Source of the DNA: an uncultured Bacteroides sp.
GTDB lineage: Bacteria; Bacteroidota; Bacteroidia; Bacteroidales; Bacteroidaceae
Assembly (NCBI GenBank): GCA_949285075.1
Contig: CASDXF010000005.1
Coordinates: forward strand, 1 to 64,000
DNA: 64,000 nt
Reading direction: 5' to 3'
The notes beneath the pieces were generated by a model. That model did not search any database. It was not told where the DNA came from and saw nothing but the letters and a program-made list of their open reading frames with translations. Of the stretch, positions 9,901-19,032 are shown piece after piece. Position 1 is the stretch's first letter; each line of letters starts with the position of its first letter. The position numbers were made by a program, and so were the translations under genes.

Positions 9901-10089
9901 TTACGCAACGGCAATTTCCTACGTTTCAAGACATTAGAGGTCGGCTATACATTCCCACACTGCAGAGTTTACTTCAGTGGCGACAATTTGGCCGTATGGA
10001 GTCCCTTCAAATGGTGGGATCCTGATTTATATTGGAACCGATATCCGCTACAACGCACATTTAATATCGGCATACAAGTGAACATCTAA
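6955..10089 (+). CDS. SusC-like TonB-dependent outer-membrane transporter
   Basis: An outer-membrane glycan importer of about 1044 residues. The order is signal peptide (about 1-28), carboxypeptidase-regulatory-like domain (about 53-130, 'GTVIDNADQTPIIGASV'), TonB-box region ('EVLDEVVVVGAG'), plug (about 150-265, 'IRGVGSFAGRTTPLILLDG', 'KDASATAIYGARGANGV'), then the beta-barrel ending in the usual aromatic/hydrophobic strand. The frame opens with GTG at 6949, but I choose the ATG at 6955. A small hairpin (6907-6923) precedes it. The gene begins the AT-richer block. It partners the SusD gene 23 bases downstream, and energy comes from TonB-ExbBD encoded elsewhere. No linked ECF sigma or hybrid two-component regulator is present, so the AraC gene is the likely controller. 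Confidence 0.95.
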   Translation: MRKNFINKAGWLKRPLFYLLLTCPIAAAASDDVATQTETGVFKTEQKKTETRTVIGTVIDNADQTPIIGASVKIKDTKTGVISDAEGHFEIQVPRGKETILEVSYLGYKTQTVYITDQGEITVQMVSDNEVLDEVVVVGAGTQRKVSVTGAITTIKGSDLRTPSSSLTNNLAGKLAGVISMSVSGEPGSSSNFYIRGVGSFAGRTTPLILLDGVEISSGDLNRLPVETIESFSLLKDASATAIYGARGANGVMLITTKSGTLNQKARVNVTFEASVQQPMQFVEFADGATWMETYNEASIARGGSAAYSQEDIDMTRSHKYPYRYPDVDWQDYIFKSSTWNERANINISGGGSRITYYMSLQANHDTGMLDIPKTYSYDNNFNQWTYIFQNNLTYELTPTTKLGLRMNAQIGNLKGPGYSTDGLFNAARDTNPTAFPATFPAREGDTHIRFGNDWVVSNNDLYTNPYALMLSNYKEENFNTLNTSINIDQKLDFITKGLKVTALVNFKNYATTNYNRSIDPYYYRMIKSTWDVNNPNSYELERVGTSGTDYINEKDNGYSADQTFYFDTRIDYNRMFGDHSVTGMLMYMQREYRKGVRPNRLQGFSGRFTYDYKHKYLAEFNFGYNGTERLAKGDRFEFFPAMSIGWVPSGEDFWEPLQDYVNFLKIRASYGVVGNDEMDEGPGHYLYVDNVTLSGGGYHTGYDGEKGYTGPGFNTMAIEDACWERVNKLNVGMDIELFDQLNISFDWFYDHRHKILMKRGSWPTLLGYFGATPWSNVGKVDNHGVELTVNWQKEIIKDLYVDLRGNLTYNKNEFVYYDEPIYETPWTRKAGLPLSYCWGYIADGYFTDEADVANHADQSGLGSQPQPGDIKYRDINGDGVINSSDGIMISEYGWTPRIQYGLGLNVVYKKLDFGVFFTGSAQRDILVNDALTAFGERNQNVMQYVVDSHWSIDNPDPNATFPRLGLRRTDISNNTQASTHWLRNGNFLRFKTLEVGYTFPHCRVYFSGDNLAVWSPFKWWDPDLYWNRYPLQRTFNIGIQVNI

Positions 10090-10112
10090 TTAATGCAAAA
10101 CAGAATGACATT

Positions 10113-12071
10113 ATGAAATACAATATTAAACATATCGCATTGGGATTTTCCCTGTCGCTCGGCGCACTCGTGTCATGCGACTATCTAGACGTAGTTCCTC
10201 CCGAACAGGCGACTGCGTCCGATACGATGAAAGATAAGAACACCGTTCTAGGCTTCATCAATTCTTGTTACATTGCCGTAGAATCTACTCAGCCTTTCTA
10301 CTATACTACCTATGAGTGGTCAGCCGACGAAGCGGTACATTCAGGCGAATGGAGTGAAAACTGTCAGAAAGCGGCATGGGGACTTTACTCCGAGACAAAC
10401 GCAGCCGGACATTGGAACGCCTGTTACAATTATATCGGCCATTGCCACATGTTCCTTAATTTATTGGAACAATATAACAATCCGACAGGAGTCACAGAAG
10501 AAGACAAAGCACGTTGGAAAGCGGAAGCGGAATTTCTGAAAGCATACTATCATTTTCGCTTGTTGGAAATGTACGGTCCTATTCCTATTGTGGACGACCG
10601 GATGCCACAAAGCACTCTTCCGGGTGAGTTTCCCGGACGGTCACATTTCGACTATGTAGTGGACTACATCTGCAACGAGAAACTGAGTGACGAGAACATC
10701 AACGCTCTACCCGATGTCGGCCAACAAGATGACTGGGGACGTGCAACCAAGTCCGCCGCATTAGCTTTAAAGGCTCGCGTCCTGCTCTACGCCGCTTCTC
10801 CGCTATGGAACGGCCAGTTCCCTTATCCAGACTGGAAAAACACCAATTATGAAACCCCGGGATACGGATACGAATTAGTCAGTCATCAAAAGGATCCAAG
10901 CAAATGGGAACGGGCGTTACAAGCCAACTTGCGGGCATTAGAAGTAGCTGAAAGTACAGGACAACGCAAATTAGTAGATATGGACAATTTGCCCACTACT
11001 ATACGCGATGTGCCAATTCCTTACATTGCCGGTGTAGACACATCAAGCGTAGAGGGTAAAGAATTCGCCAGAAGAGTATTGATGCTGCGTTCTATCACCG
11101 CTTCGGACGAAGATGATAACAATAAAGAAATCATCTGGGGGGTATTTCTACAAGGCAGTAACGCTTGGATGACTTTCGCCCAATGCCCTCCCCGCATCAT
11201 CTGCTATAACGAAGCGGACAATAGTTGGGCAGATGGATGGGGAGCCATTAATCCGACACTCTATTCCGTAGAACATTTCTATACAAATAAGGGTGTATTG
11301 CCAGATGATGACCCCGACTTTCCGAAGGGAGACGAGCGCTTCCAAAGAGCGGGTATCCTACTTAGCGGCCATGAGAATGTCATCCGAATGAACGTTAATC
11401 GAGAGCCTCGCTTCTACGCTAAATTCTCGTTTGACGGTGACGACTATTCCCCGCTCATGAAAGATGGACAGCCACTGACTATCAATATGCTAAGCAGCAA
11501 AGCGCAGGGATACGGATGGGACCAGAATGGACGTAACTATATCGCCAGTGGATATCTGACAAAACTGTATATTTCACCTGAAATACAATATTCCGGCACA
11601 GATGGAAGCAACAACGGCGAGAACTTCGCCAAGCCCTTGTTCCGTCTGGCGGAGCTCTATTTAAACATTGCCGAATGCTACGCTGAAATGGGACAAACAG
11701 GAAACGCACTAAATTACTTGAATCCTATTCGCCAACGTGCCGGACTGAACGCACTAACAGAATCGGACATCGCAGCTTCGGGTCGGTCAATCGTAGATTG
11801 GGTACGCAACGAGCGGTTTATTGAACTATGGGGTGAAGGGCATCGCTATTATGACGTACGTCGATGGATGCTCGCTCCTCAACAACTAAAGGCAGGAGCG
11901 CGCGAAGGGTTGAACATGCTCGGGGCAGGAGCAGACCCGACATTTGAAGAGTTTAACCAACGTACAGTCATCGACCAACCTTTTGTGTGGGATAATCGCA
12001 TGTACTTGTGGCCTATCGATTGGACTGAAATTTCCAACGACCCGCAATTGGTTCAGGCTCCGGGATACTGA
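10113..12071 (+). CDS. SusD/RagB-family surface glycan-binding lipoprotein
   Basis: A surface lipoprotein of 652 residues that forms the lid on the SusC barrel and binds substrate. The signal peptide carries the lipobox LVSC with Cys22. The N-terminal SusD region is visible ('YLDVVPPEQAT', 'AEFLKAYYHFRLLEMYGPIPIVD'), as is the C-terminal SusD signature ('RLAELYLNIAECYAEMG', 'LNPIRQRAGL', 'NERFIELWGEGHRYYDVRRW'). It is longer than the usual 500-600 residues. It directly follows SusC and is followed by the DUF1735-discoidin lipoprotein, the common order in Bacteroidetes loci. Confidence 0.95.
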   Translation: MKYNIKHIALGFSLSLGALVSCDYLDVVPPEQATASDTMKDKNTVLGFINSCYIAVESTQPFYYTTYEWSADEAVHSGEWSENCQKAAWGLYSETNAAGHWNACYNYIGHCHMFLNLLEQYNNPTGVTEEDKARWKAEAEFLKAYYHFRLLEMYGPIPIVDDRMPQSTLPGEFPGRSHFDYVVDYICNEKLSDENINALPDVGQQDDWGRATKSAALALKARVLLYAASPLWNGQFPYPDWKNTNYETPGYGYELVSHQKDPSKWERALQANLRALEVAESTGQRKLVDMDNLPTTIRDVPIPYIAGVDTSSVEGKEFARRVLMLRSITASDEDDNNKEIIWGVFLQGSNAWMTFAQCPPRIICYNEADNSWADGWGAINPTLYSVEHFYTNKGVLPDDDPDFPKGDERFQRAGILLSGHENVIRMNVNREPRFYAKFSFDGDDYSPLMKDGQPLTINMLSSKAQGYGWDQNGRNYIASGYLTKLYISPEIQYSGTDGSNNGENFAKPLFRLAELYLNIAECYAEMGQTGNALNYLNPIRQRAGLNALTESDIAASGRSIVDWVRNERFIELWGEGHRYYDVRRWMLAPQQLKAGAREGLNMLGAGADPTFEEFNQRTVIDQPFVWDNRMYLWPIDWTEISNDPQLVQAPGY

Positions 12072-12145
12072 TTAAACTGAGAATGGAGAATGAAAAATTG
12101 AGAGTTGAAAACTAAACAACGCTCACCACATTAAAACATACAAAA

Positions 12146-13492
12146 ATGAGAAAGACCATATATTTATTATCAATGTTTACAGGATGTCTCGCCTGTTTAG
12201 GTGCTTGTGACAGTTCGGAATATGAATTTGACAATATGATTCCGGACATCTATAACAAGATTCTGTATCTACAAACTAATGGAAAGCAGGAGTTGACGTT
12301 GTATGATACAGGCGAAAGGAATCGGTTCAGTTATTCCGTCATTAAGTCCGGCAGCGAACCTAAATCAACGGCTACCGCCGACGTAAACGTATTGACGCAA
12401 GAAGAACTGGACGAACAGTATGGACAATTGGAAGGAGTTAACTACAAGCTGTTAACTACAAACGCCTATTCATTAGAAAACGCCCATATGGATTTCGCCT
12501 CAGGAGATATGTATAAGACAGTGACCGTAGCGGTAGACCCCGATGCGGTAAAGGCGGACATGGAAGCGGACCCTGACGCAGTATGGGTATTACCACTATA
12601 CGTCAGCAGTGAGGCAGACTCTATAAACGCAGACAGGAACAGCGTATTCCTGCAGTTTACAGAGATTATAGCTCCATCCGTACAGTTTTCGAATACAAGT
12701 GTCAACGTAATTGAAAAACAATACGGGCTTGTGGAGACTTTTACACAGGAAGTGCCGTTCAAACTTGACGTAGAGAACACGTCATGGGATATTACATGCG
12801 ACTTTGCGGTAGATGCCTCATACGTAGATACGTACAACGAAAGTCACGATACCTCGTTCAAACTATTAGACGCTAATTACTACTCGTTTAATGGACAAAT
12901 GGCATTGCCTCAAGGAACAACGGAAACCTCGTTAGTGATAACCGTTGAAGGCGGAAGTCTGGAACCGGGCGATTATATGCTACCTATCCGAATGGTTGAC
13001 ACTTCATTGTTCACCCCGACAGAAGGAAAAGACTTATACACATTGGCCTTCCGTATTGTCGGTACGCAATTAGACAGGACGGGATGGAGCGTTACCGCAA
13101 ACTCGGAGACCGTATCCGGAGGAACTGGAGGAGCGTCAGATGTATTGGACGACGACGTCAACACCTACTGGCACTCAAAATGGAACAACGGGTATGCGCC
13201 GTTACCGCACGAATTGACTATCGATACAAAAACGACGCACAAGTTTACCCAAGTCGCATTGCAACGTAGGTTAGGATACAATTATGCACGTGCAGGGTAT
13301 TTCTACATAAGCAATGACGGAAGTTCTTGGACACAAGTCGGCGCATTCACTATGGAGAACACGGACGCTACACAAATGTTTAGCGTCACTCCTACTGAAG
13401 GACGATACGTCAAGATTCAAGTCACCGAAAGCGCTAACGAAAATGACTGCGCCGCCTTTGCGGAAATATACCTATACGGAATAAGCGAATGA
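12146..13492 (+). CDS. DUF1735 and F5/8 type C (discoidin) domain lipoprotein
   Basis: A surface lipoprotein of 448 residues with lipobox LGAC (Cys about residue 21). Residues about 40-180 carry the BT_3987-like DUF1735 region. A second beta-sandwich (about 180-300, 'PSVQFSNTSVNVIEKQYG') follows, and then a C-terminal discoidin/CBM32-like domain (about 310-448, 'SVTANSETVSGGTGGASDVLDDD' split around 'YWHSKW'). It probably binds the target glycan at the cell surface beside SusCD. It lies third in the operon. A 28-bp perfect palindrome and a 22-bp tandem repeat separate it from the next gene. Confidence 0.85.
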   Translation: MRKTIYLLSMFTGCLACLGACDSSEYEFDNMIPDIYNKILYLQTNGKQELTLYDTGERNRFSYSVIKSGSEPKSTATADVNVLTQEELDEQYGQLEGVNYKLLTTNAYSLENAHMDFASGDMYKTVTVAVDPDAVKADMEADPDAVWVLPLYVSSEADSINADRNSVFLQFTEIIAPSVQFSNTSVNVIEKQYGLVETFTQEVPFKLDVENTSWDITCDFAVDASYVDTYNESHDTSFKLLDANYYSFNGQMALPQGTTETSLVITVEGGSLEPGDYMLPIRMVDTSLFTPTEGKDLYTLAFRIVGTQLDRTGWSVTANSETVSGGTGGASDVLDDDVNTYWHSKWNNGYAPLPHELTIDTKTTHKFTQVALQRRLGYNYARAGYFYISNDGSSWTQVGAFTMENTDATQMFSVTPTEGRYVKIQVTESANENDCAAFAEIYLYGISE

Positions 13493-13524
13493 ACCATACA
13501 CAAATAACATAAAAGACGAAACGT

Positions 13525-13552
13525 CTTGGAAAGGGAGATCTCCCTTTCCAAG
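13525..13552. repeat. 28-bp perfect palindrome between PUL genes
   Basis: The left half reads CTTGGAAAGGGAGA and the right half is its exact reverse complement. Beyond the palindrome, GACGA and TCGTC can extend the stem. It begins 33 bases after the stop of the DUF1735 gene. As RNA it would form a very stable hairpin. There is no clean U-tract after it, so a terminator is less likely than an RNA-stabilising or partial-attenuation element inside the operon. Confidence 0.7.
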
Positions 13553-13596
13553 AATCTCGTCTATAGATTTTCCAAGATTTTCTCCCTCTTGAGAAG

Positions 13597-13662
13597 ACAT
13601 TCTCAAGGGCGTGAGAAAAAAATCTCAAAGCCATGAAAAAACATTCTCAAGGGCGTGATAAT
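13597..13662 (+). repeat. Three tandem 22-bp units upstream of GH76 gene
   Basis: The units are 13597-13618, 13619-13640 and 13641-13662. The first and third share ACATTCTCAAGGGCGTGA exactly. The middle unit is degenerate (about 16 of 22 bases match). They resemble the dispersed 22-bp repeats in period and in the piece CGTGAGAAA, but the sequence has drifted. The last unit runs up to the start region of the next gene. Confidence 0.7.
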
Positions 13663-13688
13663 ATTTGGAAAACAAATACGATGAACTT

Positions 13689-14975
13689 ATGAACATATTA
13701 AAACGATTATTAAGCGTTTGCTTATTTCTTCCGCTACTCACAGCGTGCGGGAGCAACGACGACAAGTTAAGTGATGGCACTCAAGGCGAAAACGATAACG
13801 ACAGTGGAATCACAGAAGGAGGGGTAAGGCCACAATATCCCGCCGACCCCGCATGGTGGGGAAAAGAAGGGATAGCTCCGACATTGGCAGACAGTGCCTT
13901 TTGTTTCTATAACCAAGCCTTCTTGCTCGATCGCCTGAACAGCGAAGATGGAAGCATATATTACTGTCATCAACAGGAGCACGTTAAGCAAGCCTATTTT
14001 TGGAACTGCGCATTAATTATACTAATGGTGGAAGATCGTTATCAATGCCTGAAAGACGAGTCGCTAAAACCACTCATCTCAGAGTTGCTATACGCTTTCC
14101 TTGACTTCAATAAGAACTCAACAACAGGCGACACATTCGACTGGACGTGGAATATCTATACCGATGACTTGCTTTGGGCCGGACTAGCCTTTATCCGAGG
14201 ATATCAAATTACCGGAGAGCAACGGTTCTTAGAGCAGGCGGAATGGGATTGGAACCACCTCTACAACCAAGCCTATGACGATACGTATGGAGGTGGACTT
14301 TGGTGGAGCACTGGAAAGGAGAGCAAATCCGGACTGAGCAATAATCCCGCCGTATCAATGGCATGCTATCTTTATGAGGCTACCGGTAAGGAAGTATACC
14401 TACAACGGGCAAAAGAGATTTTTGAATGGCTATACACCACTCTACGTCAACCTACCGGAGGAGTAGACGAAAACATCTCCGGTCCCGAACCGGGCAAACT
14501 GACAGATTCGTATAACGTGTATAACATAGGCGCATTCATCGAGGCCTGTAATGCGCTATACCGCATTACTAAAGAAGAAATTTACAAAGAGACCGCCATG
14601 CAGTCTATCAAATACGTAATGACCGAATGCGTGACGGACGAGGGCATCATGTCCGCTCACCGATACGACGGCAGTTGGGAATCAGAGTTCGCGCGAGGCA
14701 TGGGATTGTTTGTTCACGAAACGGGCCTATGGAACTACGAAACCGTCTATACGAAGGAACGGAAGCCTATTACCTATTACGAATGGATGCGCCTCAACGC
14801 ACGCCTTTCATGGGAAAGAAGAAACAGCGATAACCTGACATGGAACGAGTGGGCCACGAGGACTCCTGACGAACCGAAGGACGCTCCTGACGGCAGGAAG
14901 GTATGGACGGCATTAGAAATGGTAAGCATGGTAGTAATGAATCAGGTGACTCCAGAAGCCAATCCTCTAAAATAA
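13689..14975 (+). CDS. GH76-like family lipoprotein (alpha-1,6-mannanase type)
   Basis: A lipoprotein of 428 residues. I use the ATG at 13689, which gives a clean signal peptide and lipobox LTAC (about residue 20); a TTG at 13665 only adds a charged tail. The body is an (alpha/alpha)6 barrel pattern with repeated 'LxxAxxxWxxL' helices. The pair Asp159-Asp160 in 'NIYTDDLLWAGLAF' matches the catalytic DD of GH76 endo-alpha-1,6-mannanases. 'GGGLWW' and 'AVSMACYLYEATG' fit the same family. In this operon it would cut polymer at the surface. Substrate is uncertain, since GH76-like folds also include enzymes of other specificity. Confidence 0.75.
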   Translation: MNILKRLLSVCLFLPLLTACGSNDDKLSDGTQGENDNDSGITEGGVRPQYPADPAWWGKEGIAPTLADSAFCFYNQAFLLDRLNSEDGSIYYCHQQEHVKQAYFWNCALIILMVEDRYQCLKDESLKPLISELLYAFLDFNKNSTTGDTFDWTWNIYTDDLLWAGLAFIRGYQITGEQRFLEQAEWDWNHLYNQAYDDTYGGGLWWSTGKESKSGLSNNPAVSMACYLYEATGKEVYLQRAKEIFEWLYTTLRQPTGGVDENISGPEPGKLTDSYNVYNIGAFIEACNALYRITKEEIYKETAMQSIKYVMTECVTDEGIMSAHRYDGSWESEFARGMGLFVHETGLWNYETVYTKERKPITYYEWMRLNARLSWERRNSDNLTWNEWATRTPDEPKDAPDGRKVWTALEMVSMVVMNQVTPEANPLK

Positions 14976-15062
14976 TGAAAGGAAAGCGTTGATTTTAACC
15001 GTTTCCCAACTTACCTTCATAACTAAGTTAATCACTCTACAATCCAAGATTTATAACTCAAA

Positions 15063-16592
15063 ATGAAAACAACACTTTTAGCCATTCTCACCATTTTCGC
15101 TTCTCTTTCCGCATACGGCGGAGAAGAAAAAAAAGTGACGGGCAATAAAACGTCCGGACTATCTGAACAAGTGGTAAGACAACTCCCACCGATACGGATA
15201 GTCTGCATTGGCAATAGCATTACCGAAGGATATGGAAACACATGCCAAGAAATGGCATGGCCCGGGCAAGCTAATCGATTGTTGGGAGACGGATATACAG
15301 TAATCAACTGCGGAGTGAGTGGAACCACAATGTTCAAGAACAGCGACTATCCTTATTGGAATACTTCTAATTTTGTAAAGGCTAAGAATATGGACCCGCA
15401 GATTCTGATTATCGCTTTAGGAACGAACGATGCACATCCCTCACGTTGGAATAAGTTGAGCGGCGAGTTCAAGGCTGATTATTTATCAATGGTGAACGAG
15501 TTCAGGCAAGACGGGAAAAAACCTATCATTTACGTTTGCCTGCCTCCTCCCTTGTTTGGTCCACTCAAAAAAGAGCAAAATGAAGTAGTGGAACAAAAGC
15601 TGATTCCATGCATCAAAGAAATAGCGAAGGAGATAGGAGCTTACATCATTGACTATCATCAGCCTTTGTTAGGAGCAAGCGAAGGGTTTCCGGATGATGT
15701 GCATCCGAATGACGCAGGCTCAGCGTTAATGGCAACCATTGCCGCTCAGGCAATTAAAGAAGCACAAGTGATAGAGCCTCATCTTACTGTCAGCGATGGC
15801 AAGATAGAGCAGGGAGGCATTGCCATAGTGAAGAAAGGGAGCGATGTCATTTTCAATCCAACCCCACAAAAAGGAAGTTGGGAATGGAGCGGTCCCGAAG
15901 GATTCACCGCAAGCGGTCGAAACGTAAAAATTGAGAATATACAGCGGGGAGGCATTTACACGGCTGTTTACACAGACAGCAACGGAAAACGAAGCGTAGC
16001 TAACTTCCTAATTTCCGTAGAAGGGGAAAAGGGACCTGATCTGATAGCTAACGTAAAGGATATGGAAGGCCAATGGATAAAGAGCGACTTTATACAAGTC
16101 AATCCGGGAGGCTCTGTCACACTAAAGCCAACCGTGGAGAAAAAAGACGAGGGGCTTATTTGGACTTGGAAAGGCCCTAAAGGATTCTTTGCCGGTACGC
16201 AAGAAATTACCTTATCGACAGTCCTCCCTGAGCAAACCGGGAAATATATTGTAACTTGCACCGATAAGCATGGCCGACAAAACTGGAAGGCCTTTACCGT
16301 AAAAGTCGAAGGGGAAAAGGTTTGTCCTGACCTCGTGCCATACATCAACTACCAAAATGGATGGCAACGAGTATATGAAATGGAAGTAAAGGAGGGAGAT
16401 AATGTAAGTTTCGGTCCTCATCCTATGAATGGAGAATGGCATTGGAACGGCCCGTCTGGTTTTACATCCGACCGGAGAGACCCTACAATATCCAACTTCA
16501 GCAAAGAGAAAGCGGGAGACTATATCGGAACTTTTACCAACGCCGTGGGATGCCGGTTAGAGCTAACCATCCGTTTAAAACTAAAAAAATAG
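15063..16592 (+). CDS. SGNH/GDSL hydrolase with three Ig-like modules
   Basis: A secreted esterase of 509 residues with signal peptide 1-19. The SGNH domain (about 42-235) has block I GNSITEG with nucleophile Ser52, block III GTND (120-123) and block V with Asp211 and His214. Three beta-sandwich Ig-like repeats follow, each with 'W.W.GP.GF' and ending in 'G.Y...T...G', at about 250-330, 335-425 and 430-509. The likely role is deacetylation of a decorated glycan so that the glycosidases can act. A relic of a close homologue, keeping only the two ends, is at 54761-55116. Confidence 0.85.
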   Translation: MKTTLLAILTIFASLSAYGGEEKKVTGNKTSGLSEQVVRQLPPIRIVCIGNSITEGYGNTCQEMAWPGQANRLLGDGYTVINCGVSGTTMFKNSDYPYWNTSNFVKAKNMDPQILIIALGTNDAHPSRWNKLSGEFKADYLSMVNEFRQDGKKPIIYVCLPPPLFGPLKKEQNEVVEQKLIPCIKEIAKEIGAYIIDYHQPLLGASEGFPDDVHPNDAGSALMATIAAQAIKEAQVIEPHLTVSDGKIEQGGIAIVKKGSDVIFNPTPQKGSWEWSGPEGFTASGRNVKIENIQRGGIYTAVYTDSNGKRSVANFLISVEGEKGPDLIANVKDMEGQWIKSDFIQVNPGGSVTLKPTVEKKDEGLIWTWKGPKGFFAGTQEITLSTVLPEQTGKYIVTCTDKHGRQNWKAFTVKVEGEKVCPDLVPYINYQNGWQRVYEMEVKEGDNVSFGPHPMNGEWHWNGPSGFTSDRRDPTISNFSKEKAGDYIGTFTNAVGCRLELTIRLKLKK

Positions 16593-16599
16593 TATTGTT

Positions 16600-18960
16600 A
16601 TGAGAAAACTGTTTATAAACAGAATTAGCCTCTTGACTCTCTTCTTTTTGGGAGGTTTGCAAAGCAACGCTCAGCATATATATGAAATATCAGCCCCCAA
16701 AGTTGAGAAAACGATATATTCTGGGCATTTGGCACTTGGAGGGACCTCTCCCACAGGAGGAAGCATCGAGGTAAACAGTTATTATATGTCAGAAAATGGA
16801 AAGCCCGTAATACCCATAATGGGAGAGTTTCACTATTGCCGTTTCCCCGCAGAGCAATGGGAAGAAGCTATACTCAAGATAAAAGCCGGAGGAGTGACCA
16901 TCATTCCCACTTACGTTTTCTGGAATGTACACGAAGAGAAAGAAGGGATCTTCAATTGGAAAGGAAACAGAAACTTGCGTAGCTTTGTCCAACTATGCGG
17001 AAAACACGATATGAAAGTATTAGTACGTATAGGACCGTTCGGCCACGGAGAAATCAGGAACGGAGGGCTTCCGGACTGGCTGTTCGCACGACCGTTAGAG
17101 GTACGCTCAAACGATACTTGCTATTTGAAATACGTAAAACGACTATACGAACAGATAGCCGCTCAATTGAAAGGACTATACTACAAAGACGGAGGACCTA
17201 TAATTGGAATCCAAATAGAGAATGAACATCAGCACTCGGCCGCTCCATGGGCTATCTGCTATCCCGGAGAAACAAGCGACGTGACGACAGCTACCTATGA
17301 CTCCTCCATTACGATGGCAGGAGTAGGAAGTCAAAACAAAAAAATTACTACGGCAGAGTTAGGCGACCTTCACATGCGTACTTTAAAGCAAATGGCTGAG
17401 CAAGAAGGAATGATTACTCCATTATATACGGCTACCGGATGGGGAAATGCCGCAGTAATAGGCAATGAGGCCATTCCCGTAACTGCGGCCTATACGTACC
17501 CTTTCTGGGGAGAAGCGTCCATGTCCCCATTCTGTCTGTTTAAAGATATTCAACGTTTCCCTGACTACGCTCCTGTCCGGTACGATACGGACAAATTCCC
17601 TTCGTTTTGTGCGGAGATGGGAGCCGGCATCCAGATGATTTATACTCGTCGCCCTGTAGTAAAGGCCGATGCGGCCGAGGCTCTAATGGTTCGTTCCTTA
17701 GGAAGCGGAGCGAACGGCATAGGCTATTATATGTATCACGGCGGATCTACGCCTAAGCAAGAGGATGGCGTAGGATTTCTAAGTGACGAACCTATGGGGG
17801 TTCCAAAAATCTCGTACGATTTCCAAGCGCCTATTGGTGAATTTGGCCTGATACGAGAATCGTATCGCCAACTGAGAATATTGCACACGTTTTTAAATGA
17901 ATTTGGTGCGCTATTAGCTCCGATGGAAACCATCCTTCCCGAAGGAAATGATCGGATTACGCCGGAAGACCGCGAAACGCTAAGATATGCTGTCCGTATG
18001 AAAAAAGGAAAAGGATTCATCTTCATGACTAACTTTCAGGACCATGATACAGCCCGCATAGATCAAAAAGGCTTGCAACTTAAACTGAATCTGAGAGATG
18101 AATGTCTTATGATTCCCGCTAAAGGAACTTTTACGCTAAAAAAAGACGTAAGTGCGATTTTACCCTTCAATCTGCAAATGGAAGACGCATTATTAAAATA
18201 CGCTACGGCTCAATTACTGACTAAAATAAAAGACAATGGTTACGAACATTATATTTTTTTCGCCCCCGAAGGCATTACGCCAGAATATTATTTCGACAAT
18301 AGGACATTACAAGGTAATAAATATGTCTTTACTCCAAAGGCGGGGACAAAAAGTTCTTTCTCAATAATTACAAAATCCGGGAAGCGAATCAAGATTACCA
18401 CCTTGACCCGCAAACAGGCACTATACACAACAAAAGTAAATGGGCGCATCCTGATAACTCAAACCACAATCCTTCCGCAAAAGGAGCAATGTACGTTACT
18501 CAGCTTGGGAAAACATCGGATTGAATATATACTTTACCCTTCATCCTCAGGATGGGAGCGCCAATACGCAGAAGTGGATCCGGTAAATGTTACAGTCAAT
18601 TGTAAGAAAGCGGGCGAACGAAGGGCGATTGTTCATGTGAATCAGCCTTTGGCTCCTCAGGTAAATGAATATTTCCTAAATGTCAATTACATGGGAGATG
18701 TAGCTATGGCGTTTATCAATGGAACAATAGTGCTTGACCATTTTTATTATGGAACACCGTGGGCTATTGGATTAAGACGGTTCCACAAACAATTGGAGAA
18801 TTCGCCTATAAATTTTTATTTGCGACCCTTACATTCAAACGCTCCTTTCCTGAAAGACTTACCCCAAGAAGCCATTCCGGATTTCAGCCTCAAAGGAGAA
18901 TACTGTCAGTTTATGGATTTTCAAATTATACCAGAATATAAAGTCACAATAAAACTATAA
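16600..18960 (+). CDS. GH35 family beta-galactosidase
   Basis: A secreted glycoside hydrolase of 786 residues with a signal peptide ending near residue 24 (SNAQ). It has the GH35 hallmarks: 'MGEFHYCRFPAEQWEEAILKIKAGG', 'RIGPFGHGEIRNGGLPDWL' and 'IGIQIENEH', where Glu209 is the acid/base. Glu339 in 'FPSFCAEMGAG' is the probable nucleophile. C-terminal beta-rich regions (about 520-786) match the accessory jelly-roll domains of the family. It starts seven bases after the SGNH gene, so the two are probably translated from one message. It is one of the most AT-rich genes of the block. Confidence 0.88.
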   Translation: MRKLFINRISLLTLFFLGGLQSNAQHIYEISAPKVEKTIYSGHLALGGTSPTGGSIEVNSYYMSENGKPVIPIMGEFHYCRFPAEQWEEAILKIKAGGVTIIPTYVFWNVHEEKEGIFNWKGNRNLRSFVQLCGKHDMKVLVRIGPFGHGEIRNGGLPDWLFARPLEVRSNDTCYLKYVKRLYEQIAAQLKGLYYKDGGPIIGIQIENEHQHSAAPWAICYPGETSDVTTATYDSSITMAGVGSQNKKITTAELGDLHMRTLKQMAEQEGMITPLYTATGWGNAAVIGNEAIPVTAAYTYPFWGEASMSPFCLFKDIQRFPDYAPVRYDTDKFPSFCAEMGAGIQMIYTRRPVVKADAAEALMVRSLGSGANGIGYYMYHGGSTPKQEDGVGFLSDEPMGVPKISYDFQAPIGEFGLIRESYRQLRILHTFLNEFGALLAPMETILPEGNDRITPEDRETLRYAVRMKKGKGFIFMTNFQDHDTARIDQKGLQLKLNLRDECLMIPAKGTFTLKKDVSAILPFNLQMEDALLKYATAQLLTKIKDNGYEHYIFFAPEGITPEYYFDNRTLQGNKYVFTPKAGTKSSFSIITKSGKRIKITTLTRKQALYTTKVNGRILITQTTILPQKEQCTLLSLGKHRIEYILYPSSSGWERQYAEVDPVNVTVNCKKAGERRAIVHVNQPLAPQVNEYFLNVNYMGDVAMAFINGTIVLDHFYYGTPWAIGLRRFHKQLENSPINFYLRPLHSNAPFLKDLPQEAIPDFSLKGEYCQFMDFQIIPEYKVTIKL

Positions 18961-19032
18961 AAAGGAAAGCCTCATAGCGATTGCTACCGAACATTAAACA
19001 TTAATATTACTAATCTAATAAGACACAAGCTT

